From the NCBI RefSeq assembly GCF_021172165.1, contig NZ_CP089096.1, forward strand, positions 1,798,001-1,862,000: a stretch of DNA of 64,000 bases, read 5' to 3'. Position 1 is the first letter of the stretch. Each line of letters begins with the position of its first letter. Position numbers and translations under genes: made by a program. Of the stretch, positions 48,082-57,729 are shown piece by piece. This DNA is from Flavobacterium channae. GTDB taxonomy: Bacteria; Bacteroidota; Bacteroidia; Flavobacteriales; Flavobacteriaceae. Below the pieces are notes generated by a model, which was not told the DNA's origin, searched no databases, and was given only the letters and a program-made list of their open reading frames with translations.

Positions 48082-50319
48082 ATGCCAATACACTTAACTG
48101 CTACTACTCTTCACATACCAGATTTAATAAGCGATCTTGGTTTAATTTTAGTTACGGCTGCTATTGCAGTTCTTATTTTCAGATTATTAAAACAACCTTT
48201 AGTTCTTGGATATTTAGTAGCCGGTTTTCTAGCTGGTAGCGAATCAGATTTCTTCCCAACGGTTCAAGATATGAACAGTGTAAAAGTTTGGGCAGAAATA
48301 GGCGTTATTTTCCTCTTATTTAGTTTAGGTCTCGAATTCAGCTTTAAAAAACTGATGAAAGTAGGCGGAACGGCTTCTATCACAGCCTTAACCCAAATTA
48401 TAAGTATGGTGGCAATTGGATATTTTGTCGGTCAACTTATGGATTGGGGAAAAATGAACAGCTTATTTTTAGGTGTAATTTTATCGATTTCATCCACTAC
48501 TATTATTTTAAAAACCTTTGACGAACTAGGTGTTAAAGCACAAAAATTTGCTGGAAATGTAATTGGCGCCTTAATTGTACAAGATATTTTAGCCATTTTA
48601 ATGATGGTATTGTTATCTACTGTAGCCGTAAGTCAGCAATTTTCGGGAACTGAATTGTTACAATCAGTATTAAAACTAGTTTTCTTTTTGACGATTTGGT
48701 TTGTAGCAGGAATTTTCTTTATCCCAACATTCCTTAAAAAAGCTAAGCACTTATTAACCGATGAAATGTTGCTAATTGTTTCATTGGCATTATGTTTACT
48801 CATGGTTTTATTCGCTGCAAACGTAGGCTTCTCTCCTGCTCTTGGTGCTTTTATCATGGGTTCTATTATTGCCGAAACCACACAAGCGGAACACATTGAA
48901 CATTTGGTAAAACCCGTAAAAGATTTATTTGGTGCGGTTTTCTTCGTTTCGGTCGGAATGTTGATTGATCCTGAAATGTTAATGAAATACGGATTTCCTG
49001 TAGCCATTTTAACTTTAGTGGTTATCTTAGGACAATCATTAAGTGCTACCATTGGCGCATTATTTTCGGGACAACCGTTGAAACAATCCATACAAACGGG
49101 AATGAGTTTATCGCAAATTGGAGAGTTTTCATTCATCATCGCTACATTAGGAATGACGTTAAATGTAACAAGCGATTTCTTATATCCAATTGTAGTAGCA
49201 GTTTCAGCCATCACCACCTTTACAACGCCTTTCATGGTGAAATTTTCAACACCATTTTCATTGTATTTAGAAAAAAAATTACCAAGACGTTGGGTTAAAA
49301 AAATCGAACGCTACAGTGCCAATACCGAAGCTATTAAATCGGTTAGTACTTGGCAAATTGTATTAAAAGCGTATTTAACTCAGGTAATCATTCACTCGAT
49401 TATTATTGTGGCGATTATTCTACTTTCATCCAAATATATTCTGCCTTTGGTTGAAGATTCACGTTTTGGAAATGCCATTGCAGCATTAATTACGGTTGTA
49501 ATTTTATCTCCATTTTTATGGGCTTTATCGCTTAGAAGAGTGGCCGTAGAACAAGTGCAAGAATTAATGCAAGTCAGAAAATACCAAGGTCCGATTATCG
49601 TACTAGTTTTCTTTAGAATTGCGCTTTCTCTTTTCTATATGGGATTTGTATTGAATGAATTTTTCTCTCCAGTTATCGCCTTAATTGCCTTGATAATTGG
49701 AATTATTGCCTATATTCTTTTTCCAAAAAGACTACATGCTCGTTATAATAAAATTGAAAGTCATTTTTTAAGGAATTTCAATGATAGAGAATTAACAAAA
49801 CAAGCTAACAAACGCCAAAATGTATTATCTCCTTGGGATGGTCACATGGCAGATTTTGAAATTGCAACAGCATCTAATTTGGCAGGAAAAACATTAGAAG
49901 AGCTAAAAATCAGAGAACAATTCGGAATTAATATTGCTTCGATTAAAAGAGGCGATGTTACAATTAATATTCCTATTCGTTCTGAACGATTATTTCCTGG
50001 AGATGAAATCAACGTAATTGGAACAGATGAACAAGTAAAACTCTTCAAACTGTATTTGGACAAACATGAAATTGATGATCCCGAAGACGAAGAAAAAGAA
50101 GATATTATTTTACAACAATTAGAATTAAAAAACCGAGTTTGTATAGGAAAAAGTATTCGAGAATCGCAGATTAGGGAAAAAACACACGGCATAATCGTAG
50201 GCATCGAACGCAACGGAAAACGTATCTTAAACCCAGAATCGCATTGGATTTTAGAATCTGATGATATTTTGTGGATTGCTGGTGATCGAAAAAAGATTAA
50301 TGAGTTTTTGAAAGGATAA
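48082..50319 (+). CDS. CPA2-family cation:proton antiporter (KefB-like)
   Basis: This 745-residue membrane protein has about 12 helices of the Na+/H+ exchanger domain (about 15-400), with GYLVAGFLAGSE, FSLGLEFSFKKL and PALGAFIMGSIIAET. A second helical group follows (about 430-560), then a cytoplasmic tail with two TrkA-C (RCK_C) modules (about 592-660 and 685-742; IWIAGD-like end). The Rossmann TrkA-N domain of KefB/KefC is not present, so NAD binding is unlikely. It probably exchanges K+ or Na+ for protons. Confidence 0.88.
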   Translation: MPIHLTATTLHIPDLISDLGLILVTAAIAVLIFRLLKQPLVLGYLVAGFLAGSESDFFPTVQDMNSVKVWAEIGVIFLLFSLGLEFSFKKLMKVGGTASITALTQIISMVAIGYFVGQLMDWGKMNSLFLGVILSISSTTIILKTFDELGVKAQKFAGNVIGALIVQDILAILMMVLLSTVAVSQQFSGTELLQSVLKLVFFLTIWFVAGIFFIPTFLKKAKHLLTDEMLLIVSLALCLLMVLFAANVGFSPALGAFIMGSIIAETTQAEHIEHLVKPVKDLFGAVFFVSVGMLIDPEMLMKYGFPVAILTLVVILGQSLSATIGALFSGQPLKQSIQTGMSLSQIGEFSFIIATLGMTLNVTSDFLYPIVVAVSAITTFTTPFMVKFSTPFSLYLEKKLPRRWVKKIERYSANTEAIKSVSTWQIVLKAYLTQVIIHSIIIVAIILLSSKYILPLVEDSRFGNAIAALITVVILSPFLWALSLRRVAVEQVQELMQVRKYQGPIIVLVFFRIALSLFYMGFVLNEFFSPVIALIALIIGIIAYILFPKRLHARYNKIESHFLRNFNDRELTKQANKRQNVLSPWDGHMADFEIATASNLAGKTLEELKIREQFGINIASIKRGDVTINIPIRSERLFPGDEINVIGTDEQVKLFKLYLDKHEIDDPEDEEKEDIILQQLELKNRVCIGKSIRESQIREKTHGIIVGIERNGKRILNPESHWILESDDILWIAGDRKKINEFLKG

Positions 50320-50371
50320 AATACTTTTTAATCTCTTTTTAAGTTATATAAAGTATTGAAAAACATACAAA

Positions 50372-50881
50372 ATGAAAACCCAAATCACCCTATTTTTAAT
50401 ATTCGTATCTACATTCAGTTTCAGTCAAAATCAAAACAAAATTGATTTAGAAAAACTGAAAACAAAAGTATATCAATTGGTAAACGAAGAACGTTCCAAT
50501 AACGACAGAAAAGTACTTGGTTTGGATGCTCATTTAAAAAAAGCAGCTGACGACCATTCCAAATACATCGCAAAAGCCCAAACTTTATCTCACGAAGAAA
50601 CGGATGCTAAAAAGCAAAGTCCAAAAGACCGTGTCTATTTCTATGGCGGAAATTCGTTTGTTTTAGTTGGTGAAAATCTGTTATTCACAGGAATTAAAGA
50701 CCAAATTTACTCTGAAGCCGACTTAGATACTTTAGCCTTAAAAATGTTCAATCTTTGGAAGAAATCACCCAATCATTTGAAAAATATTTTAGACCATCAA
50801 TATTTTTACACTGAAATCGGTTTTAGCATCGATTGGGAAAACAAGAAAATTTATGCCGTTCAATTGTTTGGAGCTAAGTAA
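50372..50881 (+). CDS. Secreted CAP-domain (SCP/PR1) protein
   Basis: This 169-residue protein has a signal peptide ending at FSFSQ and one CAP domain. It contains VNEERSNNDRKVLGLDAHLK, the first His in ADDHSKYIAKAQTLSHEE, GENLLFTG, and the C-terminal WKKSPNHLKNIL and EIGFSIDWENKKIYAVQLFG. CAP proteins of bacteria are extracellular; proposed roles include lipid binding and wall-associated activity, but none is established here. An AACACGAATT-type repeat and a long palindromic terminator follow. Confidence 0.9.
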   Translation: MKTQITLFLIFVSTFSFSQNQNKIDLEKLKTKVYQLVNEERSNNDRKVLGLDAHLKKAADDHSKYIAKAQTLSHEETDAKKQSPKDRVYFYGGNSFVLVGENLLFTGIKDQIYSEADLDTLALKMFNLWKKSPNHLKNILDHQYFYTEIGFSIDWENKKIYAVQLFGAK

Positions 50882-50883
50882 TT

Positions 50884-50945
50884 AAACACAAAATTCACGA
50901 ATTAGCACGAATTAATTGGTGTAAATTAGTGAAATTCGTGTTCAT
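50884..50945. repeat. Intergenic inverted repeat, AACACGAATTTC type, copy 2
   Basis: AACACAAAATTCACGAATTA at the left and TTAGTGAAATTCGTGTT at the right form an imperfect inverted repeat related to the element at 15240-15298. It lies directly after the CAP gene stop. Confidence 0.7.
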
Positions 50946-50959
50946 TTTTAAGTACAAAA

Positions 50960-50993
50960 AAACCTGACAGGTTTTTTGAAACCTGTCAGGTTT
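50960..50993. terminator. Double-palindrome hairpin between convergent genes
   Basis: AAACCTGACAGGTTT and AAACCTGTCAGGTTT form a 15-bp perfect stem with loop TTTG, and each arm is itself nearly palindromic (AAACCTG/CAGGTTT). A and T runs are moderate. It can terminate the CAP gene and the convergent unknown gene. Confidence 0.75.
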
Positions 50994-51013
50994 GTAAAAT
51001 ATTTTGTCAAAAT

Positions 51014-51418
51014 TTAAACTATTGCTATTTCAATATCATTTAAAGTCAATTTTTCTCTACTTCTTCCTAAGACTTTTGAAAATAAAAATCTTGACATTGA
51101 TAAAAAAGGAAATGGAAAAACTTCCAACATTGAATCTTTAACAATAATATCATAATAATTATGAACAGAAATTTTAAACTTACCATGTTTCTTAATTTCA
51201 AATGAGTAGAATTTAACTGCTTTTTTTCCAAATTTAAAATCTCGCAATTTTAAACTTTTCTCTTTTAAATCCACTTCTTTATTAGTCTCAATATTAATAA
51301 TTTGAATATAAAAATCTGGATTAGCATCAATATGATGACCGCCTAGAATATAAACACTATAAAAACCATAAGAAAGTTCTTTTTCAATGGTTTCTTGAAT
51401 ATTAAATTTAAAACTCAT
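51014..51418 (-). CDS. Hypothetical protein
   Basis: I do not recognise this 134-residue protein. It has no signal peptide or membrane segment. The sequence is mostly predicted beta strands (YGFYSVYILGGHHIDANPDF, KKAVKFYSFEIKKHGKFKIS). A basic C-terminal segment follows (SRFLFSKVLGRSREKLTLND). An Ig-like or jelly-roll fold is possible. Base composition resembles the neighbours. It lies between a palindromic terminator and a short repeat upstream of its start, with no clear TAnnTTTG box. Confidence 0.6.
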   Translation of the reverse strand: MSFKFNIQETIEKELSYGFYSVYILGGHHIDANPDFYIQIINIETNKEVDLKEKSLKLRDFKFGKKAVKFYSFEIKKHGKFKISVHNYYDIIVKDSMLEVFPFPFLSMSRFLFSKVLGRSREKLTLNDIEIAIV

Positions 51419-51465
51419 TAACTAATACATTATAAAATTACAACGGAATAACAAACGTTGCTTAT

Positions 51466-51500
51466 AACTGAACACTGTGACTGATCACTGAACACTAAAA
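51466..51500. repeat. Short ACTGAACACTG-type repeat
   Basis: Units AACTGAACACTG, TGACTGATC and ACTGAACACT lie directly after the guaB stop (guaB is on the minus strand). The unit length is similar to the ATTACTA-type repeats elsewhere in the window. Confidence 0.5.
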
Positions 51501-52973
51501 CTATCTCGAATAATTTGGAGCTTCTTTCGTAATAGTTACATTGTGTGGGTGACTTTCACCAATACCACTTGCCGTGATTCTAATGAAACGTCCTGTCTCT
51601 TGTAAGGTTGGAATGTCTTTTGCACCACAATAACCCATTCCAGCTCTTAAACCACCTATGAATTGTTGCATGCTTTCGTTTAATTCTCCTTTGTATGGCA
51701 CACGACCTACAATTCCTTCTGGAACTAATTTCTTCACATCATCTTCTACATCTTGGAAATAACGGTCTTTTGAACCTTCTTGCATGGCCTCAACAGAACC
51801 CATTCCACGGTATGATTTGAATTTTCTTCCTTCAAAAATAATTGTTTCACCTGGTGATTCTTTTGTTCCTGCTAAAAGTGAACCTAACATCACACAATCA
51901 GCACCCGCAGCAATCGCTTTTGGAATGTCTCCTGTGTAACGAATTCCACCATCGGCAATAACTGGAACTCCTGAACCTCTTAAAGCCGTAGCCACTTCTA
52001 AAACTGCTGAAAATTGCGGAAATCCAACACCTGCAACAACTCTCGTTGTACAAATAGAACCTGGACCAATTCCAACTTTCACTGCATCAGCTCCATTTTG
52101 AGCTAAATATAACGCAGCTTCTGGTGTTGCAATGTTACCTACTACTACATCTAATTCTGGGAATTTAGCTTTTACTGCTTTTAATACATCTACTACTCCT
52201 TTTGTATGTCCGTGAGCAGTATCAATAATTACCGCGTCAACTCCAGCGTTTACTAATGCTGTAGCTCTTTCAACCGCGTCTGCCGTAACTCCTAAAGCAG
52301 CAGCTACACGTAAACGACCAAATTTATCTTTATTAGCAATTGGTTTTTGGGTTAATTTCGTAATATCTCTAAATGTAATTAAGCCAACTAATTTATTATT
52401 GTTATCAACTACAGGTAATTTTTCAATTTTATTTTCTTGAAGAATATCTTCTGCTTCATGTAAAGTGGTTCCTTGAGCAGCCGTTACTAAATTTTCAGAA
52501 GTCATTACTTCTAAAATCGAGCGTGAATTTACTTTTTCGAAACGTAAATCTCTATTGGTAACAATACCTTTTAAAATTCCGTTATCATCTACAACTGGAA
52601 TTCCGCCAATGCTAAATTCTTTCATTGCCATTTTCGCATCACCAACATTTGCAGTTAAAGGTAACGTTACTGGATCGATAATCATACCGCTTTCTGCACG
52701 TTTTACCTTCTTTACTTTTGCTGCTTGTTGCTCAATCGTCATGTTTTTGTGTAAAACGCCAATTCCACCTTCTTGTGCCATAGCAATTGCCATAGAACTT
52801 TCGGTAACCGTATCCATTGCTGCGGAAACGATAGGAACATTCAACGTAATATTTCTCGAAAACTTCGATTGAATACTAACTTCGCGTGGTAAAATTTCTG
52901 AATAATTTGGAATAAGCAAAACATCGTCGTAAGTAAGACCTTCGCCAACGATTTTAGTTGTGTGTGCTTTCAT
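51501..52973 (-). CDS. guaB: IMP dehydrogenase
   Basis: This 490-residue enzyme oxidises IMP to XMP with NAD+, the committed step to GMP. The catalytic cysteine loop [17 protein letters not shown] is intact. The N-terminal [20 protein letters not shown] and the nested pair of CBS domains (about 95-205) are present, so the regulatory Bateman module is complete. It is transcribed alone from a TATATTTG box at 53006-53013. Confidence 0.97.
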   Translation of the reverse strand: MKAHTTKIVGEGLTYDDVLLIPNYSEILPREVSIQSKFSRNITLNVPIVSAAMDTVTESSMAIAMAQEGGIGVLHKNMTIEQQAAKVKKVKRAESGMIIDPVTLPLTANVGDAKMAMKEFSIGGIPVVDDNGILKGIVTNRDLRFEKVNSRSILEVMTSENLVTAAQGTTLHEAEDILQENKIEKLPVVDNNNKLVGLITFRDITKLTQKPIANKDKFGRLRVAAALGVTADAVERATALVNAGVDAVIIDTAHGHTKGVVDVLKAVKAKFPELDVVVGNIATPEAALYLAQNGADAVKVGIGPGSICTTRVVAGVGFPQFSAVLEVATALRGSGVPVIADGGIRYTGDIPKAIAAGADCVMLGSLLAGTKESPGETIIFEGRKFKSYRGMGSVEAMQEGSKDRYFQDVEDDVKKLVPEGIVGRVPYKGELNESMQQFIGGLRAGMGYCGAKDIPTLQETGRFIRITASGIGESHPHNVTITKEAPNYSR

Positions 52974-53005
52974 GGTGCAATTTGTAGTTGTTGTTAAATT
53001 GCGTG

Positions 53006-53013
53006 CAAATATA
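53006..53013 (-). promoter_or_regulatory. -7 promoter element of guaB
   Basis: The minus strand reads TATATTTG, a full match; the predicted leader is about 28 bases. Confidence 0.65.
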
Positions 53014-53086
53014 GTAAAACTTAGGCTAATAATCTATTTCTTTTAAGAATAAATTATGTAACTTGCATAATAATTTTTCATCTACA

Positions 53087-55588
53087 ATGAGCGATTCTAA
53101 AAAAACAAGTACAGGCCTAACCGATTCAGAAGTAATAGAATCCGCAAAAAAATTCGGCACCAACTCTATCGAACATCAGAAAAAAAACCATTTTCTGAAC
53201 TCCATTTTAGATATCGTTAAGGAACCAATGTTTCTTTTACTTTTTACCGCTACGAGTATTTATTTCATAACAGGAGATTATGGTGATGGTATTTTTATGA
53301 CTTTTGCAATTGTGTTTGTAATGGCTATTTCGGTTTTTCAAGAATCTAGAAGTCGTAATGCGATTGAAGCCTTAAAAAAACTAACCCAACCACAATGTAA
53401 AGTCATTAGAAAGAGTCAACTAATTGAAATTCCAACCGAAGAAATTGTAATTGGCGATTGTGTTCAATTGGAAGAAGGCGCTTTCATTCCCGCAGACGGA
53501 ATTATTCTTTCATCCAACGATTTTTCGGTCAACGAATCTATTTTAACGGGTGAATCTTTAGCCGTGTTCAAATCGAATGAATCCGAAAATAAACAAGTTT
53601 TCCAAGGTACTATTGTAGCTTCTGGACTTGCTATTTGCGAAGTAACCGCAATTGGAAATAAAACGCAATTAGGAAAAATTGGTTCGAGTTTGAATGCGAT
53701 TGAAGAAGAAAAAACGCCTCTACAAATTCAAATTGGGAATTTCGTCACCAAAATGTCGATTATAGGTTTGGTCATATTTGCCATTGTTTGGGCGATAAAT
53801 TACTATAATTCAAGATTGGTTTTAGACAGTTTATTGAAAGCGCTAACCTTAGCCATGAGCGTTATTCCAGAGGAAATTCCGGTAGCCTTCACCACTTTTA
53901 TGGCTCTTGGTGCTTGGCGTTTGATGAAAATGGGAATCATTACTAAACAAACCAAAACCGTTGAAACTCTTGGAAGTGCAACCGTAATTTGCACTGATAA
54001 AACCGGAACAATTACCGAAAACAGAATGAGTTTAGCCGAATTGTACCTTTTTAAATCCAATTCGATAGTAGCAACTACACAAAAACCAAATCCTGAAGCC
54101 GAAGAAATCATAAATTATGCCATGTGGTCGAGCGAACCTATTCCGTTTGATGCGATGGAAATTGCGATTCACGAAGCATATTCTAATTTTGAAAGCGAAG
54201 ACGAACGACCTCATTTTAAAATGGTTCACGAATATCCGTTAAGTGGAAAACCACCGATGATGACGCACGTTTTCGAAAACGAATCGGGTAAAAAAATCAT
54301 CGCCGCTAAAGGTGCTCCTGAAGCTTTAATCACAGTCAGTCATTTAACTGAAATAGAAAAAAATCAGATTTTAGAGGCGATGAAAGCCATAATGCAAAAA
54401 GGATTCCGAGTTTTAGGCGTTGGCGTATCCGACTTTGAAGGAACAGATTATCCAGTAACCCAACAAGAATTAAAATTTCATTTCAAAGGATTAGTAGCGT
54501 TTTACGATCCACCAAAGCATAACATTCAAGCGGTTTTTGAAACATTTTACAAAGCAGGAATTCAAGTAAAAATAGTAACAGGCGATAATGCTGAAACCAC
54601 TTCAACTATTGCAAGACAAGTTGGGTTTAAAAACGCCGATAAAGTATTGAATGGCGATGAATTAATGGCTATGGATGAAGCCACTTTGAAAGAGAAAGTA
54701 ATGGAAACGGCTATTTTCACCAGAATGTTTCCAGAAGCAAAACTAAGAATCATCAAAGCTTTAAAAGCCAATAATCAAATCGTAGCGATGACAGGCGATG
54801 GTGTAAATGACGGACCTGCTTTAAAATCGGCACACATCGGAATTGCCATGGGTAAAAAAGGTACCGAAATTGCGAAACAAGCTGCGAATTTAATTCTAGT
54901 TGACGATAATTTCGAAAGAATGACCGATGCGATTGCTATGGGTAGAAAAATCTATATCAACCTAAAAAAAGCGATTCAATACATAATTTCGATTCATATT
55001 CCCATTATTTTAATCGTGTTTATTCCATTAGCGTTAGGTTGGATGTATCCCAATATTTTCACACCCGTTCATATTATTTTCTTAGAAATTATTATGGGAC
55101 CAACTTGCTCCATTATTTATGAAAATGAACCTATGGAAGACAATTTAATGCTACAAAAACCAAGACCACTAAGCACAACTTTCTTTAAGCTAAAAGAAGT
55201 ACTCATTAGCATCATTCAAGGATTAGTAATTACATTAGGATTGTTATTTATTTATCAATATGCGATTGGAGCGCAAATGTCGGAAAATGGAACTAGAACG
55301 TTGATATTTTTAACTTTAATTACTTCTAACATTGTATTAACGTTAGCCAATCGTTCGTTTTATTATTCGATTTTCAAAACGATTCAGTACAAAAATAATT
55401 TGGTAGGATTGATTATAGGAATCACTATATTATTAACTGGATTAATACTGTTTATTCCTGCATTTTCCAACTTTTTCTTATTTGAAATGGTAAGTGGTTC
55501 CCAAATAGGATTATGTGTATTAGTAGGAACAATTTCAGTACTTTGGGTCGAAATTTACAAAGCGTTTAAACGAAGAAAAACTGATTAA
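53087..55588 (+). CDS. Cation-translocating P-type ATPase
   Basis: This 833-residue P2-type ATPase has the phosphorylation motif CTDKTGTITENRMS and the actuator motif LTGESLAV. The hinge is MTGDGVNDGPALKSAHIGIAMG, and about ten membrane helices are predicted. The M4 site reads SVIPEEIPVAF instead of the PEGLP of most Ca2+ pumps, so the ion is uncertain (Ca2+, Mg2+ or Mn2+ possible). The ATG at 53087 is preferred to a TTG at 53063. Its stop overlaps the stop of the convergent HMG-CoA lyase gene by four bases. Confidence 0.92.
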   Translation: MSDSKKTSTGLTDSEVIESAKKFGTNSIEHQKKNHFLNSILDIVKEPMFLLLFTATSIYFITGDYGDGIFMTFAIVFVMAISVFQESRSRNAIEALKKLTQPQCKVIRKSQLIEIPTEEIVIGDCVQLEEGAFIPADGIILSSNDFSVNESILTGESLAVFKSNESENKQVFQGTIVASGLAICEVTAIGNKTQLGKIGSSLNAIEEEKTPLQIQIGNFVTKMSIIGLVIFAIVWAINYYNSRLVLDSLLKALTLAMSVIPEEIPVAFTTFMALGAWRLMKMGIITKQTKTVETLGSATVICTDKTGTITENRMSLAELYLFKSNSIVATTQKPNPEAEEIINYAMWSSEPIPFDAMEIAIHEAYSNFESEDERPHFKMVHEYPLSGKPPMMTHVFENESGKKIIAAKGAPEALITVSHLTEIEKNQILEAMKAIMQKGFRVLGVGVSDFEGTDYPVTQQELKFHFKGLVAFYDPPKHNIQAVFETFYKAGIQVKIVTGDNAETTSTIARQVGFKNADKVLNGDELMAMDEATLKEKVMETAIFTRMFPEAKLRIIKALKANNQIVAMTGDGVNDGPALKSAHIGIAMGKKGTEIAKQAANLILVDDNFERMTDAIAMGRKIYINLKKAIQYIISIHIPIILIVFIPLALGWMYPNIFTPVHIIFLEIIMGPTCSIIYENEPMEDNLMLQKPRPLSTTFFKLKEVLISIIQGLVITLGLLFIYQYAIGAQMSENGTRTLIFLTLITSNIVLTLANRSFYYSIFKTIQYKNNLVGLIIGITILLTGLILFIPAFSNFFLFEMVSGSQIGLCVLVGTISVLWVEIYKAFKRRKTD

Positions 55589-56448
55589 TGAAATTCACCA
55601 AATAACTTAGTCGCTTCATTATAAGCACTTTCAAAACTCATTGGACTCGTATTCGTATTTTCTCTTTTGGTAGTGAAATACGATAATAATTTCTCCGTAG
55701 GCATGTTTCCTGTTAAATCGTCTTTTGCCATAGGACAACCGCCAAAACCTTGAATGGCGCCATCATAACGACGACAACCTGCATTGTAAGCCGCATCAAT
55801 TTTTTCAAACCATTTGTCTGGCGTAGTATGAAGATGCGCACCAAATTCGATGTTTGGATATTTCGGAATCAAATTAGAAAATAAGTAATCAATTACTTCT
55901 GGAGTGGAACTTCCAACGGTATCCGAAAGCGAAAGGATTTTCACACCCATATTCGCCAATTTTTCTGTCCATTCGCCAACAATTTCAACATTCCATGGAT
56001 CTCCATACGGATTTCCAAACCCCATTGAAATATAGGTAACCACTTCCTTATTCGATTTATCAGCGATTTCTAAAATCTCTTGAAGTGTCACCAAACTTTC
56101 AGCAATCGTTTTGTGCGTATTTCGCATTTGAAAGTTCTCCGAAATCGAAAAAGGAAAACCTAAATATTGAATTTCTTTATGAACAGAAGCATTTTGTGCA
56201 CCTTGTGTATTGGCAATAATCGCTAATAATTTGCTGTTGGTAGCAGACAAATCCAATTGAGCCAAAACCTCAACCGTATCTTGCATTTGCGGAATCGCTT
56301 TTGGCGAAACAAAACTTCCAAAATCAATAGTATCAAAGCCTACACGCAATAACGATTGGATGTATTTTACCTTTTTTTCAGTAGGAATAAACGGTTTGAT
56401 ACCTTGCATGGCATCGCGCGGACACTCGATAATTTTGATTTCGTTCAT
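55585..56448 (-). CDS. Hydroxymethylglutaryl-CoA lyase
   Basis: This 287-residue TIM-barrel enzyme of the HMGL-like family begins with IIECPRDAMQGIKPFIPTEK. It has metal-binding HLHTTP and the flexible active-site loop GGCPMAKDDLTGNMPTE, which carries the catalytic Cys. It cleaves HMG-CoA to acetoacetate and acetyl-CoA at the end of leucine breakdown. The start lies 19 bases after the pyrD stop, so both share a transcript although the pathways are unrelated. Confidence 0.9.
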   Translation of the reverse strand: MNEIKIIECPRDAMQGIKPFIPTEKKVKYIQSLLRVGFDTIDFGSFVSPKAIPQMQDTVEVLAQLDLSATNSKLLAIIANTQGAQNASVHKEIQYLGFPFSISENFQMRNTHKTIAESLVTLQEILEIADKSNKEVVTYISMGFGNPYGDPWNVEIVGEWTEKLANMGVKILSLSDTVGSSTPEVIDYLFSNLIPKYPNIEFGAHLHTTPDKWFEKIDAAYNAGCRRYDGAIQGFGGCPMAKDDLTGNMPTEKLLSYFTTKRENTNTSPMSFESAYNEATKLFGEFH

Positions 56449-56467
56449 AGCTTCAAAGATAGAAATT

Positions 56468-57487
56468 TTAGCTGTTTTCCAAAATCTTTTTATTAATTGC
56501 CTTCACTAAAGCCGGACCTTCGTAAATAAATCCTGTGTACAATTGTACTAAACTTGCACCAGCATTCAGTTTTTCAATCGCATCTTCCGCTGTGTGAATT
56601 CCTCCTACTCCAATGATTGGGAACGACTTATTACTTTTTTCTGAAAGAAAACGAATCACTTCTGTAGAGCGTTTCGTTAATGGTTTACCAGATAAACCAC
56701 CCATTTCTGATTTGTTTTCCGATTGTAAACCCTCGCGAGAAATTGTTGTATTGGTAGCAATTACACCTGCAATTTTAGTTTCGTTTACGATATCAATGAT
56801 GTCTAAAAGTTGCTCATCGGTTAAATCGGGAGCGATTTTTATTAAAATTGGTTTTTGTTTTGGTTTTGAGTTGTTCTTATCTTGAAGCGTTTGCAATAAC
56901 TCGGTCAAAGGTTTTTTATCTTGCAATTCGCGAAGATTGGGTGTATTTGGCGAACTCACATTCACTACAAAATAATCTACGAACGGAAATAAGGCTTCAA
57001 AACAGATTTCGTAATCCTTTACTGCTTCTTCGTTTGGCGTGACTTTATTTTTTCCAATGTTTCCACCAATTAAAACGCCTTTATTCCTTTTCAAGCGTTC
57101 TACCGCTTCTTTTACACCACCATTATTAAAACCCATTCGGTTTATAATGGCATTGTCTTCTTTTAAACGAAACAAACGTTTTTTTGGATTTCCTTCTTGC
57201 CCTACAGGAGTTAATGTTCCAATTTCAATAAATCCGAAACCAAAATTTGATAACTCTTGATATAACTTTGCATCTTTATCAAATCCTGCCGCTAATCCAA
57301 CCGGATTTTTGAATTTAATTCCGAAAACTTCTCTTTCTAAACGAGCATCTTTAACTTCATAAAGCGCTTGAAACAAACTTGAAAAACCTGGAATTTTATT
57401 CAGAAAACGAATCAATGAAAAAGTAAAATAATGCACTTTTTCTGGATCAAAACAGAAAAGTAACGGACGAATGAAGATTTTGTACAT
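56468..57487 (-). CDS. pyrD: Dihydroorotate dehydrogenase (quinone)
   Basis: This 339-residue class 2 dihydroorotate dehydrogenase oxidises dihydroorotate to orotate with quinone at the inner membrane. The N-terminal amphipathic segment [20 protein letters not shown] is the membrane-binding part. FMN and substrate motifs include [41 protein letters not shown] (class 2 Ser) and [11 protein letters not shown]. The start at 57487 is chosen because a TACTTTTG box at 57507-57514 lies inside the longer frame. Confidence 0.95.
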   Translation of the reverse strand: MYKIFIRPLLFCFDPEKVHYFTFSLIRFLNKIPGFSSLFQALYEVKDARLEREVFGIKFKNPVGLAAGFDKDAKLYQELSNFGFGFIEIGTLTPVGQEGNPKKRLFRLKEDNAIINRMGFNNGGVKEAVERLKRNKGVLIGGNIGKNKVTPNEEAVKDYEICFEALFPFVDYFVVNVSSPNTPNLRELQDKKPLTELLQTLQDKNNSKPKQKPILIKIAPDLTDEQLLDIIDIVNETKIAGVIATNTTISREGLQSENKSEMGGLSGKPLTKRSTEVIRFLSEKSNKSFPIIGVGGIHTAEDAIEKLNAGASLVQLYTGFIYEGPALVKAINKKILENS

Positions 57488-57506
57488 AGTATGTTGTGTT
57501 GTAGTG

Positions 57507-57514
57507 CAAAAGTA
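57507..57514 (-). promoter_or_regulatory. -7 promoter element of pyrD-HMG-CoA lyase
   Basis: The minus strand reads TACTTTTG, a full match to TAnnTTTG, followed by CACTACAACACAACAT before the ATG. Confidence 0.65.
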
Positions 57515-57645
57515 AGAAAATGCCTTTCTAAAAAAAAGTATTGACGCATTTTGTAACAATAAAAGATTAGGTACGTATAATTACCGAGTGCAATTTTAAA
57601 AAATTTATTTAGGAACATTTATTGAAGAAATTAAAAAATTAAAAA

Positions 57646-57685
57646 AATCTGTTTAAATTTCTCAAATCTGTGTCATCTGTGTTCC
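57646..57685 (+). repeat. Degenerate AAATCTGTGTCATCTGTGTT intergenic stretch
   Basis: AATCTGTTTAAATTT, CAAATCTGTGTCATCTG and TGTTCC contain the ATCTGT unit three times in 40 bases. Stretches of this wording are frequent between genes of flavobacteria, but no second copy is in this window. The rest of the 57515-57729 gap is plain AT-rich DNA with no gene that I can see. Confidence 0.35.
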
Positions 57686-57729
57686 AAAATACAATTAAGC
57701 ATATTCAAAATTCTAAATTCTAATTTCAA

